This document shows, one piece after another, positions 29,272 through 38,561 of a stretch of DNA of 64,000 bases. A model generated the notes under the pieces. That model saw nothing but the letters and a program-made list of their open reading frames with translations. It had not been told where the DNA came from and ran no database searches. The position numbers were made by a program, and so were the translations under genes. Numbering within the stretch: the stretch's first letter is position 1; each line of letters opens with the position of its first letter. The stretch is from Clostridia bacterium (lineage in GTDB: Bacteria > Bacillota > Clostridia > TANB77 > CAG-465), in assembly GCA_017626395.1 (NCBI GenBank), contig JAGAIU010000078.1, forward strand, positions 124,001-188,000. The letters run 5' to 3'.

Positions 29272-30912
29272 TTATTTTAATCTATTTTTATATTCTTTAT
29301 AATCATCATAATTTCCTACATATGTTGAAACTTTACCATCTTTAAATTCGACAGTTTTATCTGCAAATTTATTGATAAAATATCTATCATGACTTACAAA
29401 GATTAATGTTCCATCAAAATCTTCTAAAGCTTCTTCTAAAACTTCTTTTGTAGGAATGTCTATGTGGTTGGTAGGTTCATCAAATATTAATGTGTTTATT
29501 TTAAGTTGTAAAAGTTCTGCTAGTTTAATACGCATTCTTTCACCACCTGATAAGTTCATTACTCTTTTATTAACGTCTTCTTTGTAAAATTGGAAATTAG
29601 ATAGTATTTGTCTTGCACGTTGTTCATTTATTCCAACTGCATTTTTAAAGTATTCAAGTAGTTGTTGATTTCCATCAGGAAAAGTAATAATTTGAGGTAA
29701 ATAACCTATTATAACACTTGGTCCAATCATTACATCACCTTTTACAGTTAGTTCTTGTTCATTTAAAATTGTCTTTATAAAAGTAGATTTACCACTTCCA
29801 TTTGCACCAATAAATGCAACACGTTCTCTTGCACAAATATCTAAGCTAATATTATCTAAAATTTTTCTTCCTTCTGGAGTAGTTACAGTTAAATTTTCTG
29901 CAACTATTACTTTTTTACTAGACTTACGTTCTTCTGAAAATTCAACATTTAATTTCTTTTGTTCTTTTGGTCGTGCTATAGATATTTTCTTTAATTTATC
30001 TATTTGTGTTTGTAAAGCATGAGCTCTATCACAAAGAGTAGAACTATTAGTTGCCATACCACGTTCAGCAAAATATTTTTTCTGTTCTTCAAGTCTTTTT
30101 ATTGTAGCTTGTTGTTCTTTATAATCTGCCATTTGCTTTTCAAAATCACGTTGTTTTTCTATTAAATACCCAGAATAATTAGTTGAATAAACTTTACCTA
30201 TTCCATTATCTAAGGCAAGAATTTTATTAGACATTTTATCTAAAAAATATCTATCGTGAGATACTATAACAGAAGCACCTCTAAAAGATTTAATATATCC
30301 TTCAAGCCATTCAATTCTATCTATATCTAAGTGGTTTGTGGGTTCGTCAAGTAAAATTAATTCGGGTTTGATAAGAAGTGCTTTAGCTAGTTGTACCAAA
30401 GTTTTTTCGCCACCGCTCAAATCATTGTAACTTTGTGTTAGTAGTTCTTTATTAATTTTTAATCCTTCAACAACGGTACTAATATTTACTTCTATATCAT
30501 ATCCACCTGCTAGTGAAAATCTTTCCATTAAATTGCAATATTTTTCTAGTACTGTATTATATTCAGTTTCATTTAAGTTTGAATTCATTTTTTCTTGTAG
30601 ATTATTTAGACGCTTTTCCATTTCGTTAAGTTCACCAAAAGCATCTTTTAATACACTATACACTGGTCTTTCATCTATTATACTTGATCCTGTTTGATCT
30701 AAATATGCTACTTTAGCACCTTTTTTTATACTAACTGAACCTGTATCTATTTTTTCGAGTCCAGCAATCATTTTTAATAATGTAGATTTTCCGCAACCAT
30801 TTGGCCCAACTATAGAGATAGATTCACCTTCGTTTAGTGAAAATGAAACATCTTCAAAAAGTTGACCATATCCAAAATTTTTTTCTAATTTATTAACATC
30901 TAAAATTATCAT
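29272..30912 (-). CDS. ABC-F family ATPase
   Basis: 546 residues with two ABC domains and no membrane part, hence ABC-F, a ribosome-acting class including translation factors and antibiotic-resistance proteins. Walker A motifs are GPNGCGKST (about 36-44) and GANGSGKST; signature motifs are LSGGE in both halves; Walker B segments are LILLDEPTNHLD and TLIFDEPTNHID. The linker between domains (about 235-320) is charged and helical, as expected for the P-site tRNA interaction motif. Subfamily is not assigned. Confidence 0.92.
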   Translation of the reverse strand: MIILDVNKLEKNFGYGQLFEDVSFSLNEGESISIVGPNGCGKSTLLKMIAGLEKIDTGSVSIKKGAKVAYLDQTGSSIIDERPVYSVLKDAFGELNEMEKRLNNLQEKMNSNLNETEYNTVLEKYCNLMERFSLAGGYDIEVNISTVVEGLKINKELLTQSYNDLSGGEKTLVQLAKALLIKPELILLDEPTNHLDIDRIEWLEGYIKSFRGASVIVSHDRYFLDKMSNKILALDNGIGKVYSTNYSGYLIEKQRDFEKQMADYKEQQATIKRLEEQKKYFAERGMATNSSTLCDRAHALQTQIDKLKKISIARPKEQKKLNVEFSEERKSSKKVIVAENLTVTTPEGRKILDNISLDICARERVAFIGANGSGKSTFIKTILNEQELTVKGDVMIGPSVIIGYLPQIITFPDGNQQLLEYFKNAVGINEQRARQILSNFQFYKEDVNKRVMNLSGGERMRIKLAELLQLKINTLIFDEPTNHIDIPTKEVLEEALEDFDGTLIFVSHDRYFINKFADKTVEFKDGKVSTYVGNYDDYKEYKNRLK

Positions 30913-31002
30913 ATTGTAACTCCTATATTTTTAGCCATTATTTTTAAATATAATATCATTTCTAATTTAATACGTCAAGATTAGCTTAAATTAGAAATGA
31001 TA

Positions 31003-31034
31003 TAAAAAAAACGTCACACTTTACAGTGCAACGT
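31003..31034 (-). terminator. Terminator after tRNA-Leu copy 2
   Basis: Minus strand ACGTTGCACT, loop GTAA, AGTGTGACGT (31034-31011), then eight T. Confidence 0.85.
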
Positions 31035-31043
31035 AATTATTCT

Positions 31044-31132
31044 TGGTGGGAATGATCGGAATCGAACCGATACGAGGTTTAACCCTCGCAGGATTTTAAG
31101 TCCTGTGCGTCTGCCAGTTCCGCCACACTCCC
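31044..31132 (-). tRNA. tRNA-Leu (anticodon TAA), copy 2
   Basis: Same sequence as the gene at 26685-26773, with CCA encoded at 31046-31044 and anticodon TAA, but with different flanks and a different terminator. Confidence 0.95.
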
Positions 31133-31185
31133 GCTTGAACAGTATTTATTTTAACACCTTTATTGTTAAATGTCAATACCTTTTT

Positions 31186-31737
31186 TTACAAATATTGCTT
31201 CTTTGATAAAAAATTCGATTTTGCTATCTTGGAAGTGAGTGGCTCAAATGTTTCATTAGTAGAACAATATTTATCTACAAATGTAACTACAAGACTTTCT
31301 CTATACTTAGGAACTTTTCTAAAAGTAAGTGGCCACATGTGTTTTACAATTATATCTTTTTCTATATCGTTTAAGTCAAAATATTTTATTGCATTATCTA
31401 ATGCTGTTTGTGGATGAGTAAATCCGTGTTTTTCAAATAGTGGCTTTTTTTCCATGACTTTATGCCAATCATATAAGAAAAGGTCATGAAGTAGGGCAGC
31501 TCTAGCTGTAGATTTTGCATCCAATTTTAAATATTTAGCTATTTTATAGCTTGTATAAGAAACACTTACACAATGATCGTAACATGTTGTATTTCCATGT
31601 TGTATATATTCTTTCATTGATGTTACAACAGGATTGTTTAATATATCTGCTACAAATTCATTATATTCATTATCATAAGTTGATATGGTATTATCTGAAA
31701 GTATTTTATATATTTCTTTTTTATCTTCTAATCTCAT
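31186..31737 (-). CDS. HD-domain phosphohydrolase
   Basis: 183 residues with an HD fold: YDHCVSVSYTSYKIAKYL (first His), ARAALLHDLFLYDWH (HD pair), and a later HP and D. HD proteins of this size are metal-dependent phosphohydrolases, often on nucleotides; the substrate is not evident. It ends about 50 bases before tRNA-Leu copy 2 on the same strand. Confidence 0.82.
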   Translation of the reverse strand: MRLEDKKEIYKILSDNTISTYDNEYNEFVADILNNPVVTSMKEYIQHGNTTCYDHCVSVSYTSYKIAKYLKLDAKSTARAALLHDLFLYDWHKVMEKKPLFEKHGFTHPQTALDNAIKYFDLNDIEKDIIVKHMWPLTFRKVPKYRESLVVTFVDKYCSTNETFEPLTSKIAKSNFLSKKQYL

Positions 31738-31790
31738 AGAACACCTCTAACTATTATTATACCATATTTTTATATTACTTAGCAAATTAA

Positions 31791-32042
31791 CTATTTTGCT
31801 AGCAAGTTAGTAAGTGCAACACTTCCAATTATAACTCCATTTACTATTAACATCACTGTTGAATTGTTAACATTTGAAAATTTTTCTTGAGCATATTCAC
31901 GGATTTTACCAACAGTATTTACAGCATTTCTTCTAATTGTATCAAAATCCATTGCAAATTCATATTCAACAGGAGTATATGCATAAATTACTATTTGTGG
32001 AATTCCATCACGTATTTCATATCTGTGTGTTAATCTAATCAT
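31791..32042 (-). CDS. Small tail-anchored protein, unknown
   Basis: 83 residues from ATG 32042 (TAGGTGAT upstream; the in-frame GTG at 32051 is inside that site). The soluble part MIRLTHRY ... YTPVEYEFAMDFDTIRR is followed by a C-terminal hydrophobic segment (STVMLIVNGVIIGSVALTNL), so it may be tail-anchored. No family recognised. Confidence 0.65.
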   Translation of the reverse strand: MIRLTHRYEIRDGIPQIVIYAYTPVEYEFAMDFDTIRRNAVNTVGKIREYAQEKFSNVNNSTVMLIVNGVIIGSVALTNLLAK

Positions 32043-32125
32043 AATAATCACCTATAAGTATTTTTAGTAAAAAATAGTTATTTATTCACTTGTAATAATT
32101 TTTTTTTTGAGGTATATATATTAGT

Positions 32126-33277
32126 ATGAATAAGATAAAGAAAATTATATGTATATGTTTAATGTTTTTTAGTATATTTTTTACTAGAGCTTATGCTGTA
32201 AATAGTTTGGACTTGCAGTCAAAATATGTAGGGATATATAATGCAGAAAATATGGAATTATTATATGGTAAGAATCAAGATCAAACTATTCAGATTGCAA
32301 GTATGACAAAAATTATGACAGCTATTATTAGTGTAGAAAATATACCAGATTTAAATGAGAAAATAACAATAGATTATGATATTATTGCTAGTAATTTAGA
32401 TAGCGATTTAGCAGTATGTGGAATAGAGAATGGACAAACTTTAACATACTATGATTTAGTAGCTACAACTTTAATTCCTTCTGGTGCGGATAGTGCATTA
32501 TATTTAGCTTATACTGTATTTAATGATTATAGTACTTTTATTACTAAAATGAATGATAAAGCTTATGAGCTAGGGCTTGAAAATACTCATTTTGATAATC
32601 CGGTTGGGCTAGATTCAAATAATAATTACTCTACAATTAGTGATGTAGCTAAATTATTAGATTATGCACTTGAAAATGATACTTTAAAAGAGATTATGAG
32701 TATGTCTACTTATACTACATCAGATGGAAATATAACTGTTTCACATACAATAAATAAAACTGCAAATAGAAATGGGATTAATATAACTCATATCCTTGGT
32801 GGTAAAACAGGAACAACAGGAGATGCAGGAATATGTCTTGCTAGTTACTCAAATGATGATGGTGTTGAACTCATCTCTGTTGTGGCAGGGGCATCAATGT
32901 ATTCTACAAAACCACATAATATAATAGACACAGAAAATTTATATGAGTATATAAAAAGTAATTATGATAAAAGGGATATAGTTTCACAAGGCGAAAACGT
33001 ATTAAACTTAACAAATACAGCATGTGAAGATACAATGAGTTTCTATGTAGATAAAAGTATAACAAGATATACAAGTAGTATTGATAAATCTAAATTAGAT
33101 TTTAAATATATTAGAACAAATGATATGTCAAATCTTATGATAAAAGACAGTAAAGTAGGGGAAGTAGAGGTATATTATAACGGAGAATACCTTGAAAAAG
33201 TAGATTTAAAATTAAGTGAGAATATAGATTTTGAAATAATTGATTGGGCAAAGAAGAACCTCTTAGGAATTTCCTAA
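32126..33277 (+). CDS. D-alanyl-D-alanine carboxypeptidase (S11)
   Basis: Penicillin-binding carboxypeptidase of the DacA/DacF type that trims peptidoglycan stem peptides. It has a signal peptide (about 1-24, RAYA end), SxxK at S59-K62 (SMTK), and KTG in LGGKTGTTGDAG. The SxN motif reads PSGADSALYLA, with Ala in place of Asn. After the catalytic domain there is a beta-rich tail but no obvious C-terminal amphipathic anchor. GAGGT precedes the ATG. 383 residues. Confidence 0.92.
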   Translation: MNKIKKIICICLMFFSIFFTRAYAVNSLDLQSKYVGIYNAENMELLYGKNQDQTIQIASMTKIMTAIISVENIPDLNEKITIDYDIIASNLDSDLAVCGIENGQTLTYYDLVATTLIPSGADSALYLAYTVFNDYSTFITKMNDKAYELGLENTHFDNPVGLDSNNNYSTISDVAKLLDYALENDTLKEIMSMSTYTTSDGNITVSHTINKTANRNGINITHILGGKTGTTGDAGICLASYSNDDGVELISVVAGASMYSTKPHNIIDTENLYEYIKSNYDKRDIVSQGENVLNLTNTACEDTMSFYVDKSITRYTSSIDKSKLDFKYIRTNDMSNLMIKDSKVGEVEVYYNGEYLEKVDLKLSENIDFEIIDWAKKNLLGIS

Positions 33278-33290
33278 GAGGTTTAATTTT
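33257..33290. terminator. Bidirectional terminator
   Basis: AACCTCTTAGGAA (33257-33269) with TTCCTAAGAGGTT (33271-33283). The stem spans the stop codon; T-rich on both flanks. Confidence 0.82.
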
Positions 33291-34008
33291 ATTCAAATAT
33301 TACTGCACTACTAAATGTATCAGTTGTATCATTGTATAAATATACAATGTGTTTATTATCTTTAAATTCATAATAACAACTAACTTCATCTTTGTAGTTT
33401 AATTCTTTTTTATATATTATAGATAGATTATTGAATTTAGTACCAATAATATCTTCTGGTAATACTTCTGTAGCAATTTCAAGAAATACATTATTATTTG
33501 CATGATGATTTGCATCTAAATCTCTTTTCATTATTGTATAACTTAATGTTTTTTCTAAATTATCTGGGAGCTTAATTCTATCGTTAAAAGGAGTTTCAAA
33601 AACATTATTTTCAACATTTTCATAAAGAGCAATTAACTCATCAGATAATTTTAAAATTGAATGATTTTTAGCATCTACATATACCCATTTTGAATCTGCT
33701 TTGGCAATAAGTTTATCTTCATAGTATACTTCAAAGCATCTATTAGAATAGATTTTTTTAGAGAATGAAGCCCAAGTTTTAATGCTTAGTTCACCATTAT
33801 ATGGAACCCTATCATAAACTTGAAGTCTCCAATATAATAATACCCATGTTGTACCAGTTGATTCTATATCACTAACACCATGACCTACTTGGCTACTAGC
33901 ATTATTCGCTACTTCCTGTAAAATACGTAAGATTCCTTTGTTTGAAAGTAAAAAATTTTCTCCAATATCTAAAAGTGTTACTTTTTCTGTACATGTAAAT
34001 ATTCCCAT
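33289..34008 (-). CDS. Acyl-ACP thioesterase (FatA/B type)
   Basis: 239 residues with a double hot-dog fold; releases fatty acids from acyl carrier protein. Signatures are TWVLLYWRLQVYDRVPYNGE, IKTWASFSKK, the substrate-specific helix region and RDLDANHHANN near residue 178, which carries the catalytic Asn/His of the family. AGGGGAGG precedes the ATG. In anaerobes such enzymes supply free or short fatty acids or limit chain length. Confidence 0.92.
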   Translation of the reverse strand: MGIFTCTEKVTLLDIGENFLLSNKGILRILQEVANNASSQVGHGVSDIESTGTTWVLLYWRLQVYDRVPYNGELSIKTWASFSKKIYSNRCFEVYYEDKLIAKADSKWVYVDAKNHSILKLSDELIALYENVENNVFETPFNDRIKLPDNLEKTLSYTIMKRDLDANHHANNNVFLEIATEVLPEDIIGTKFNNLSIIYKKELNYKDEVSCYYEFKDNKHIVYLYNDTTDTFSSAVIFE

Positions 34009-34024
34009 AAAACCTCCCCTTAAT

Positions 34025-34053
34025 ATAAAAATAAGCAGACATATTTGTCTGCT
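34025..34053 (-). terminator. Terminator after tRNA-Glu
   Basis: Minus strand AGCAGACA, loop AATA, TGTCTGCT (34053-34034), followed by TATTTTTA. Confidence 0.8.
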
Positions 34054-34059
34054 CCCAGC

Positions 34060-34134
34060 TGGTGACCCCTACGGGAATCGAACCCATGATTCGACCTTGA
34101 GAGGGTCGCGTCTTAACCGCTTGACCAAGGGGCC
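34060..34134 (-). tRNA. tRNA-Glu (anticodon CTC)
   Basis: Acceptor GGCCCCT/AGGGGTC with encoded CCA (34062-34060); anticodon stem CGACC/GGTCG with loop CTCTCAA, so the anticodon is CTC reading GAG; T-arm GGG-TTCGATT-CCC. In an AT-rich genome this GAG-specific isoacceptor is a minor species. Confidence 0.93.
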
Positions 34135-34203
34135 ATCACAGTTAGTATTATAGCATAAATAATTTTAGGAGTAAAGTTTTTTACTCCTAAAAATTAAAAT
34201 TTA

Positions 34204-34878
34204 TTATATTATGTATAATGTCACAGATAAGAAGTGACATATAGAACCACCTAAAACAAATAAATGCCAAATTGAGTGGAAGTATCTTAAGTTTAAATTG
34301 TGTAGAGCATAAAATATTACTCCAACTGTATATGCTATACCACCAGCTACAAGTAAATACAGACCAGGCATAGCATTATTTATTTCAAAGTAGCTAATTA
34401 CTTCTGGTAATGCAATTAGTACAACCCATCCCATAACTATATATGAAACTACATTTAAAATTTTAAACTTATTTTTAAATACTAAATAGAATATAGTTCC
34501 CAATATTGCAATACCCCAAACAATTCCAAATATTATCCATGCCTTTGTAGGGTCGATACTCCTTAGTGCTACAAGTGTATAAGGTGTATAAGTACCTGCA
34601 ATAAGTAGATAAATTGTGCAATGATCAAATAGTCTAAGTATTTTCTTTGCTTTCTTATTTGTAATAGCATGATATAGTGTTGACATTGTGTAAAGTATTA
34701 TTAAACTTGCACCAAATATTGTAGATGTAACAACACCTATTGTATTATGATGCATAGCAGCTACCACTACCATTATTACTAAAGCTGCTATTGATAGTAA
34801 AGAACCAATTCCATGTGTAATAGAATTGGTTATTTCTTCACCTAAAGTATATAGTTTTTTCATTTTTTCTTTAGCCAT
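34204..34878 (-). CDS. Hemolysin III / PAQR-type membrane protein
   Basis: Seven-span protein of the hemolysin III (YqfA, PAQR-like) family. NSITHGIGSLLS, STLYHA, FDHCTIYLLIAGTYTPY and SIWHLFVLGGSICHF carry the conserved Ser, His and Asp residues of the presumed metal-dependent hydrolase site. ATG 34878 (AGGTGA upstream) overlaps the tyrS stop by 8 bases, so it is coupled to tyrS. Function in bacteria is uncertain. Confidence 0.9.
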   Translation of the reverse strand: MAKEKMKKLYTLGEEITNSITHGIGSLLSIAALVIMVVVAAMHHNTIGVVTSTIFGASLIILYTMSTLYHAITNKKAKKILRLFDHCTIYLLIAGTYTPYTLVALRSIDPTKAWIIFGIVWGIAILGTIFYLVFKNKFKILNVVSYIVMGWVVLIALPEVISYFEINNAMPGLYLLVAGGIAYTVGVIFYALHNLNLRYFHSIWHLFVLGGSICHFLSVTLYII

Positions 34879-36115
34879 TAATAAATTCACCTAGGAAATA
34901 TTTTTTCTTTCCTTTACGAACTACAACATATTTATCTTCTAAAGCTACATCTTTGTTTATAACAAGTTCGAGATCTGTAACTTTTTCACCATTGATATAA
35001 ATACTTCCGTTGTTTAGGAATTCTCTAGCTTCTCTTTTACTAGAGCAAATTTTGTTGTTAGCAAGGAAATCTACAATATTTTCTTCAGTAGATACTACAA
35101 TGTGGTCAACATTTGCAAATATTTTACCAATTAAGTTTGTTGGTATTTTTTTGATATCTCCACTAAATAGTGCTCTACTAATTTCAACTGCTTTTTGGTA
35201 TTCTTCTTCACCATGGATATCACGAATAACTTCATGAGCTAAAGCTTCTTGAGCAATTCTTTTTTCTGGTGCTTCTAAGTGTTGTTTCATTATTTCTTCA
35301 ATTTCTGATTTAGATAAGAAAGTAAATCTTTTTAAGTATGCTTCCATCATTGAATCTTCTAAATTGAATAAATATTGATATAATTCATAAGCAGAAGTTT
35401 TATCTATATCTAACCATACAGCATTTCCTTCGGATTTTCCCATTTTCTTACCTTGAGAATCTGTAGCTAGAGGTATAGAGAATGCATAAACTTCTTCACC
35501 AGTTAATTTACGTATTATTTCAATACCAGTTGTTAAGTTACCCCATTGGTCAGAACCACCAATTTGTAATGTAACACCATAAGTATCATGTAGATGTTTG
35601 AAGTCAACGCCTTGAATTAACATGTATGAAAATTCAGCATAAGATATACCAATTTCAAGTTGTCTTCTTACTAAATCTTTGTTAATCATGTAATTTACAT
35701 TTATGTATTTACCATAGTCTCTTAAGAAATCTATATAATTAACATCTTTGAACCAATCATAGTTATTTACACATTTGATATCAAATAATCTTTCAACTTG
35801 TGCTTTTAATTTAGTATAGTTACTTTCAATAACTTTAGCATCAGCTTTTTCTCTTTCTCCAGTTCCTCTAGGATCACCTACAAGACCAGTAGCTCCACCA
35901 ACAAGAAGTATAGGATTGTGTCCTGCTTTTTGTAGTCTTTTAGCAACTAGGAATGTAGAATAATGTCCTATATGTAAGCTATCTGCAGTTGGATCAGTTC
36001 CAAGATAGAATGTTATCTTTCCATTATTAAGTTTTTCAATTAAATCTTCACTACTAATATCTTTTATTAAGCCTCTCCATTGTAAGTCTTCATAAACAGT
36101 CATTTCTTTTTCCAT
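34871..36115 (-). CDS. tyrS: Tyrosyl-tRNA synthetase
   Basis: Class I synthetase for tRNA-Tyr. HIGH at 48-51 (SLHIGH), KMSKS as KMGKS at 224-228, a tyrosine-binding GGSDQWGN at 187-194, and a C-terminal S4 RNA-binding domain (about 345-410). 414 residues, full length. AGGTGGG precedes the ATG. No T-box is visible in the roughly 150 bases upstream, unlike valS. Confidence 0.96.
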   Translation of the reverse strand: MEKEMTVYEDLQWRGLIKDISSEDLIEKLNNGKITFYLGTDPTADSLHIGHYSTFLVAKRLQKAGHNPILLVGGATGLVGDPRGTGEREKADAKVIESNYTKLKAQVERLFDIKCVNNYDWFKDVNYIDFLRDYGKYINVNYMINKDLVRRQLEIGISYAEFSYMLIQGVDFKHLHDTYGVTLQIGGSDQWGNLTTGIEIIRKLTGEEVYAFSIPLATDSQGKKMGKSEGNAVWLDIDKTSAYELYQYLFNLEDSMMEAYLKRFTFLSKSEIEEIMKQHLEAPEKRIAQEALAHEVIRDIHGEEEYQKAVEISRALFSGDIKKIPTNLIGKIFANVDHIVVSTEENIVDFLANNKICSSKREAREFLNNGSIYINGEKVTDLELVINKDVALEDKYVVVRKGKKKYFLGEFING

Positions 36116-36285
36116 TAATATCCCACCTTTATTTTTCTCAATATGTCATCTAGTATACCATATTTAAAATTAAATTTAAAGTATTAAAATAAACAATAAG
36201 TCAAATTTTTAGTAAAAAAAATAATTTTATTGCAAAATGGACATAAATATAGTAATATATAGCTATAATGTTGGGGGCAATTGAT

Positions 36286-36867
36286 ATGGAAAACAAAGGA
36301 AATAATGAAATAATTGGAGAAAAGAAGAAAGTGAAGAAATCTATACTTAAAAACTTTTATCCTGAATATACTTTTGAAAAGGTAGAAGATATACCTTTAG
36401 AACTATTACATAAGGAAGGAATTAAATTAGTACTTATGGATATGGATAATACTTTAATTGATTGTAAAGGAAATTATTCAAAGGATTTAAGAAAATGGAT
36501 AAAAAATGCAAAAGCAAAAGGAATAAAATTTTATATATTAAGTAATTCTTTTTCAGAAAAAACTGTAAAAAGAATATCTAAAGAACTTGGAGTTCAGTAT
36601 TTTTATAAAGCATCTAAACCATCAAGAAAAGGATTTAGAAAAGTATGTGATAATTTTCCAGAGATAAATAAATGTGAAATACTTATGATTGGTGATCAGT
36701 TATTTACAGATATTTGGGGTGGAAATAGATTTGGAATTAGAACTTTACTTGTTAAAAGAATTAATAAAAAAGAAGTTATAGTTAGCAAAATAAAAAGACC
36801 TGTTGAGAGAATAATTCTAAATCACTATTATAAAAAAGAGGAAAATGTTGAAAAATGCAAAGTTTAA
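36286..36867 (+). CDS. YqeG-family HAD phosphatase
   Basis: HAD superfamily IIIA phosphatase, 193 residues. Motif I is DMDNTL (52-57), motif II LSNS, motif III KPSRKGF and motif IV GDQLFTDIWGGN, as in B. subtilis YqeG, which is related to phosphatidylglycerophosphatase Gep4. ATG 36286 has TTGGGGGC upstream; the ATG at 36268 precedes that site. The prepilin peptidase gene overlaps its end by 13 bases. Confidence 0.88.
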   Translation: MENKGNNEIIGEKKKVKKSILKNFYPEYTFEKVEDIPLELLHKEGIKLVLMDMDNTLIDCKGNYSKDLRKWIKNAKAKGIKFYILSNSFSEKTVKRISKELGVQYFYKASKPSRKGFRKVCDNFPEINKCEILMIGDQLFTDIWGGNRFGIRTLLVKRINKKEVIVSKIKRPVERIILNHYYKKEENVEKCKV

Positions 36868-37571
36868 TTATATTTTTAGGGATAGCATTAATATTTAGTG
36901 CTATCCTATCTAATTTTTTAGAGCTAGCAAAGAATAATAAAGGGAATGATTTTAAAATTAAAGATTATATAAAAAACTTTAAGATAAAGAATATAGATAT
37001 AAAGTATGTATTTATATTTGTTATTTTATTTGAGGTATTATTAAAATTTGTACCTATGCCAAATTTAATATTTTATATTCCAGTAGTACTTGCTTTGATT
37101 CTAGCTTTTTGCTTAGATATAAAGTATATGATTATTCCAGATACTTCTAGTATAATAATTGTTATATCTGCTATTTTAAAATTGATAATGAATTTCTCAA
37201 TAGATAATTGTATTAATTCAATAATAGGATTACTAGTTGGAGGACTGTTTTTCTATATAATCAATATAATCTTTGAATTTTTTACTAAAAAGGTAGGATT
37301 TGGATTTGGAGATATAAAGCTATTAGCAAGTATTGGTTTATTTTTAGGATATAAAGATGTATTTGTAATTATAATAATGAGTATATTTTTATCTGCTGCA
37401 TTTAGCATAATATTTTTAATAATAAATTATTTAAGAAAAGTAAAGAAAGAATATCTACCTTTTGGACCATTTATAGTAATTAGTACACTAATTATTTTTA
37501 TAGTTCCAGGAGCTAGAATAATTAATTCATATGTTTATCTTGTGGATAGTTTAATAGATAAGCTTATATAA
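36855..37571 (+). CDS. Prepilin peptidase (A24), short form
   Basis: Integral membrane aspartyl protease with about seven hydrophobic segments. The catalytic aspartates are in LDIKYMIIPD (first Asp) and FGFGDIKLLASIG (the GxGD Asp). The N-terminal methyltransferase domain with its cysteines is absent, so it may only cleave and not N-methylate. No type IV pilin or ComG genes are in the window. It overlaps the YqeG gene and is presumably co-translated. A GTAGTAAT/ATTACTAC hairpin follows (37585-37625). Confidence 0.85.
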   Translation: MQSLIIFLGIALIFSAILSNFLELAKNNKGNDFKIKDYIKNFKIKNIDIKYVFIFVILFEVLLKFVPMPNLIFYIPVVLALILAFCLDIKYMIIPDTSSIIIVISAILKLIMNFSIDNCINSIIGLLVGGLFFYIINIIFEFFTKKVGFGFGDIKLLASIGLFLGYKDVFVIIIMSIFLSAAFSIIFLIINYLRKVKKEYLPFGPFIVISTLIIFIVPGARIINSYVYLVDSLIDKLI

Positions 37572-37697
37572 CATAAATTTAATAAAAGTAGTAATGTGCC
37601 AAAATTTAAGGTATATTACTACTTTCTTCATTTATTTGTAACATAATAAATGTTTACTTTTAAGGCTAATTAGTGTATAATCTGTATAGGTGAAATT

Positions 37698-38561
37698 ATG
37701 ATTAAATTTGGTGTGGCAGGTGGAACAGATGACTTTCGAAATGAGTATAAAAATTCATATCAAATGCCTGAATATTTAAAGAAATTCGGACTTGATGCAT
37801 ATGAATATCAATGCTCAAGAGGTGTAAAGGTATCAGATGAGCTTGCAGAAAGAATAAAAGATGAAGCTATAAAACATAATATTAAACTTAGTATACATGC
37901 ACCATATTACATATCTTTATCTACACAAGAACAAGATAAAAAGATTAAGACTAAAAAGTATATACTTGATACTATGACAGTTGCTAAAAAGATGGGAGCA
38001 GATAGAATTGTAGTTCATGCAGGTGCTTTACTTGGACTTGAGAGAAGTTTTGCAGTAGAATCTGCTTGTAAAATTTTAAAAGAAGTAATTCAAGAAGCAG
38101 ATGAGAAAGGACTTGGAGATATAATAATATGTCCTGAAACTATGGGTAAAATTAATCAACTAGGTGATAGTAAAGAAATAATTCAAATGTGCAAAGTAGA
38201 TAAAAGACTAATACCGACTATAGATTTTGGGCATTTATATGCAAGAAGTATTGGTACTTTAAACACATATGAACTATGGATGAAGGAGCTAAGTATGTAT
38301 ATAGAAGAATTAGGCTATGACAGAATGAAAAATTTTCATGCACATTTTTCACATATGGAATATACTCCAAATGGTGGAGAAAAAAATCATGTTAAATTTT
38401 CAGATGAAGGTTATGGACCGGATTTTAATAATGTATGTAGAGCTTTAATAGATTTAAAATTAGAACCGAGAATTATTTGTGAGTCAGCTGGAACACAAGA
38501 TGTTGATTCAAAGATGATGAAGGATATATATTTAGAAATGGAAGGTAAAAATTATGAGTAA
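37698..38561 (+). CDS. Endonuclease IV-type TIM-barrel protein
   Basis: 287-residue AP endonuclease family 2 (Nfo) protein for base-excision repair. Metal ligands are visible in SIHAPYYISL, IVVHAGAL, CPETMG, TIDFGHLYAR and HAHFSHMEY; ICESAGTQ near the end carries the last conserved Glu. The N-terminus begins FGVAGG rather than the usual Nfo start, so a divergent role is possible. The U32 gene overlaps its end by 8 bases. Confidence 0.85.
   Translation: MIKFGVAGGTDDFRNEYKNSYQMPEYLKKFGLDAYEYQCSRGVKVSDELAERIKDEAIKHNIKLSIHAPYYISLSTQEQDKKIKTKKYILDTMTVAKKMGADRIVVHAGALLGLERSFAVESACKILKEVIQEADEKGLGDIIICPETMGKINQLGDSKEIIQMCKVDKRLIPTIDFGHLYARSIGTLNTYELWMKELSMYIEELGYDRMKNFHAHFSHMEYTPNGGEKNHVKFSDEGYGPDFNNVCRALIDLKLEPRIICESAGTQDVDSKMMKDIYLEMEGKNYE

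Noticed and set aside
32126-33277. Inactive carboxypeptidase because SxN reads SGA
   Set aside because: SxxK and KTG are intact, and Ala after SG appears in other S11 proteins as far as I recall, so loss of activity cannot be claimed.
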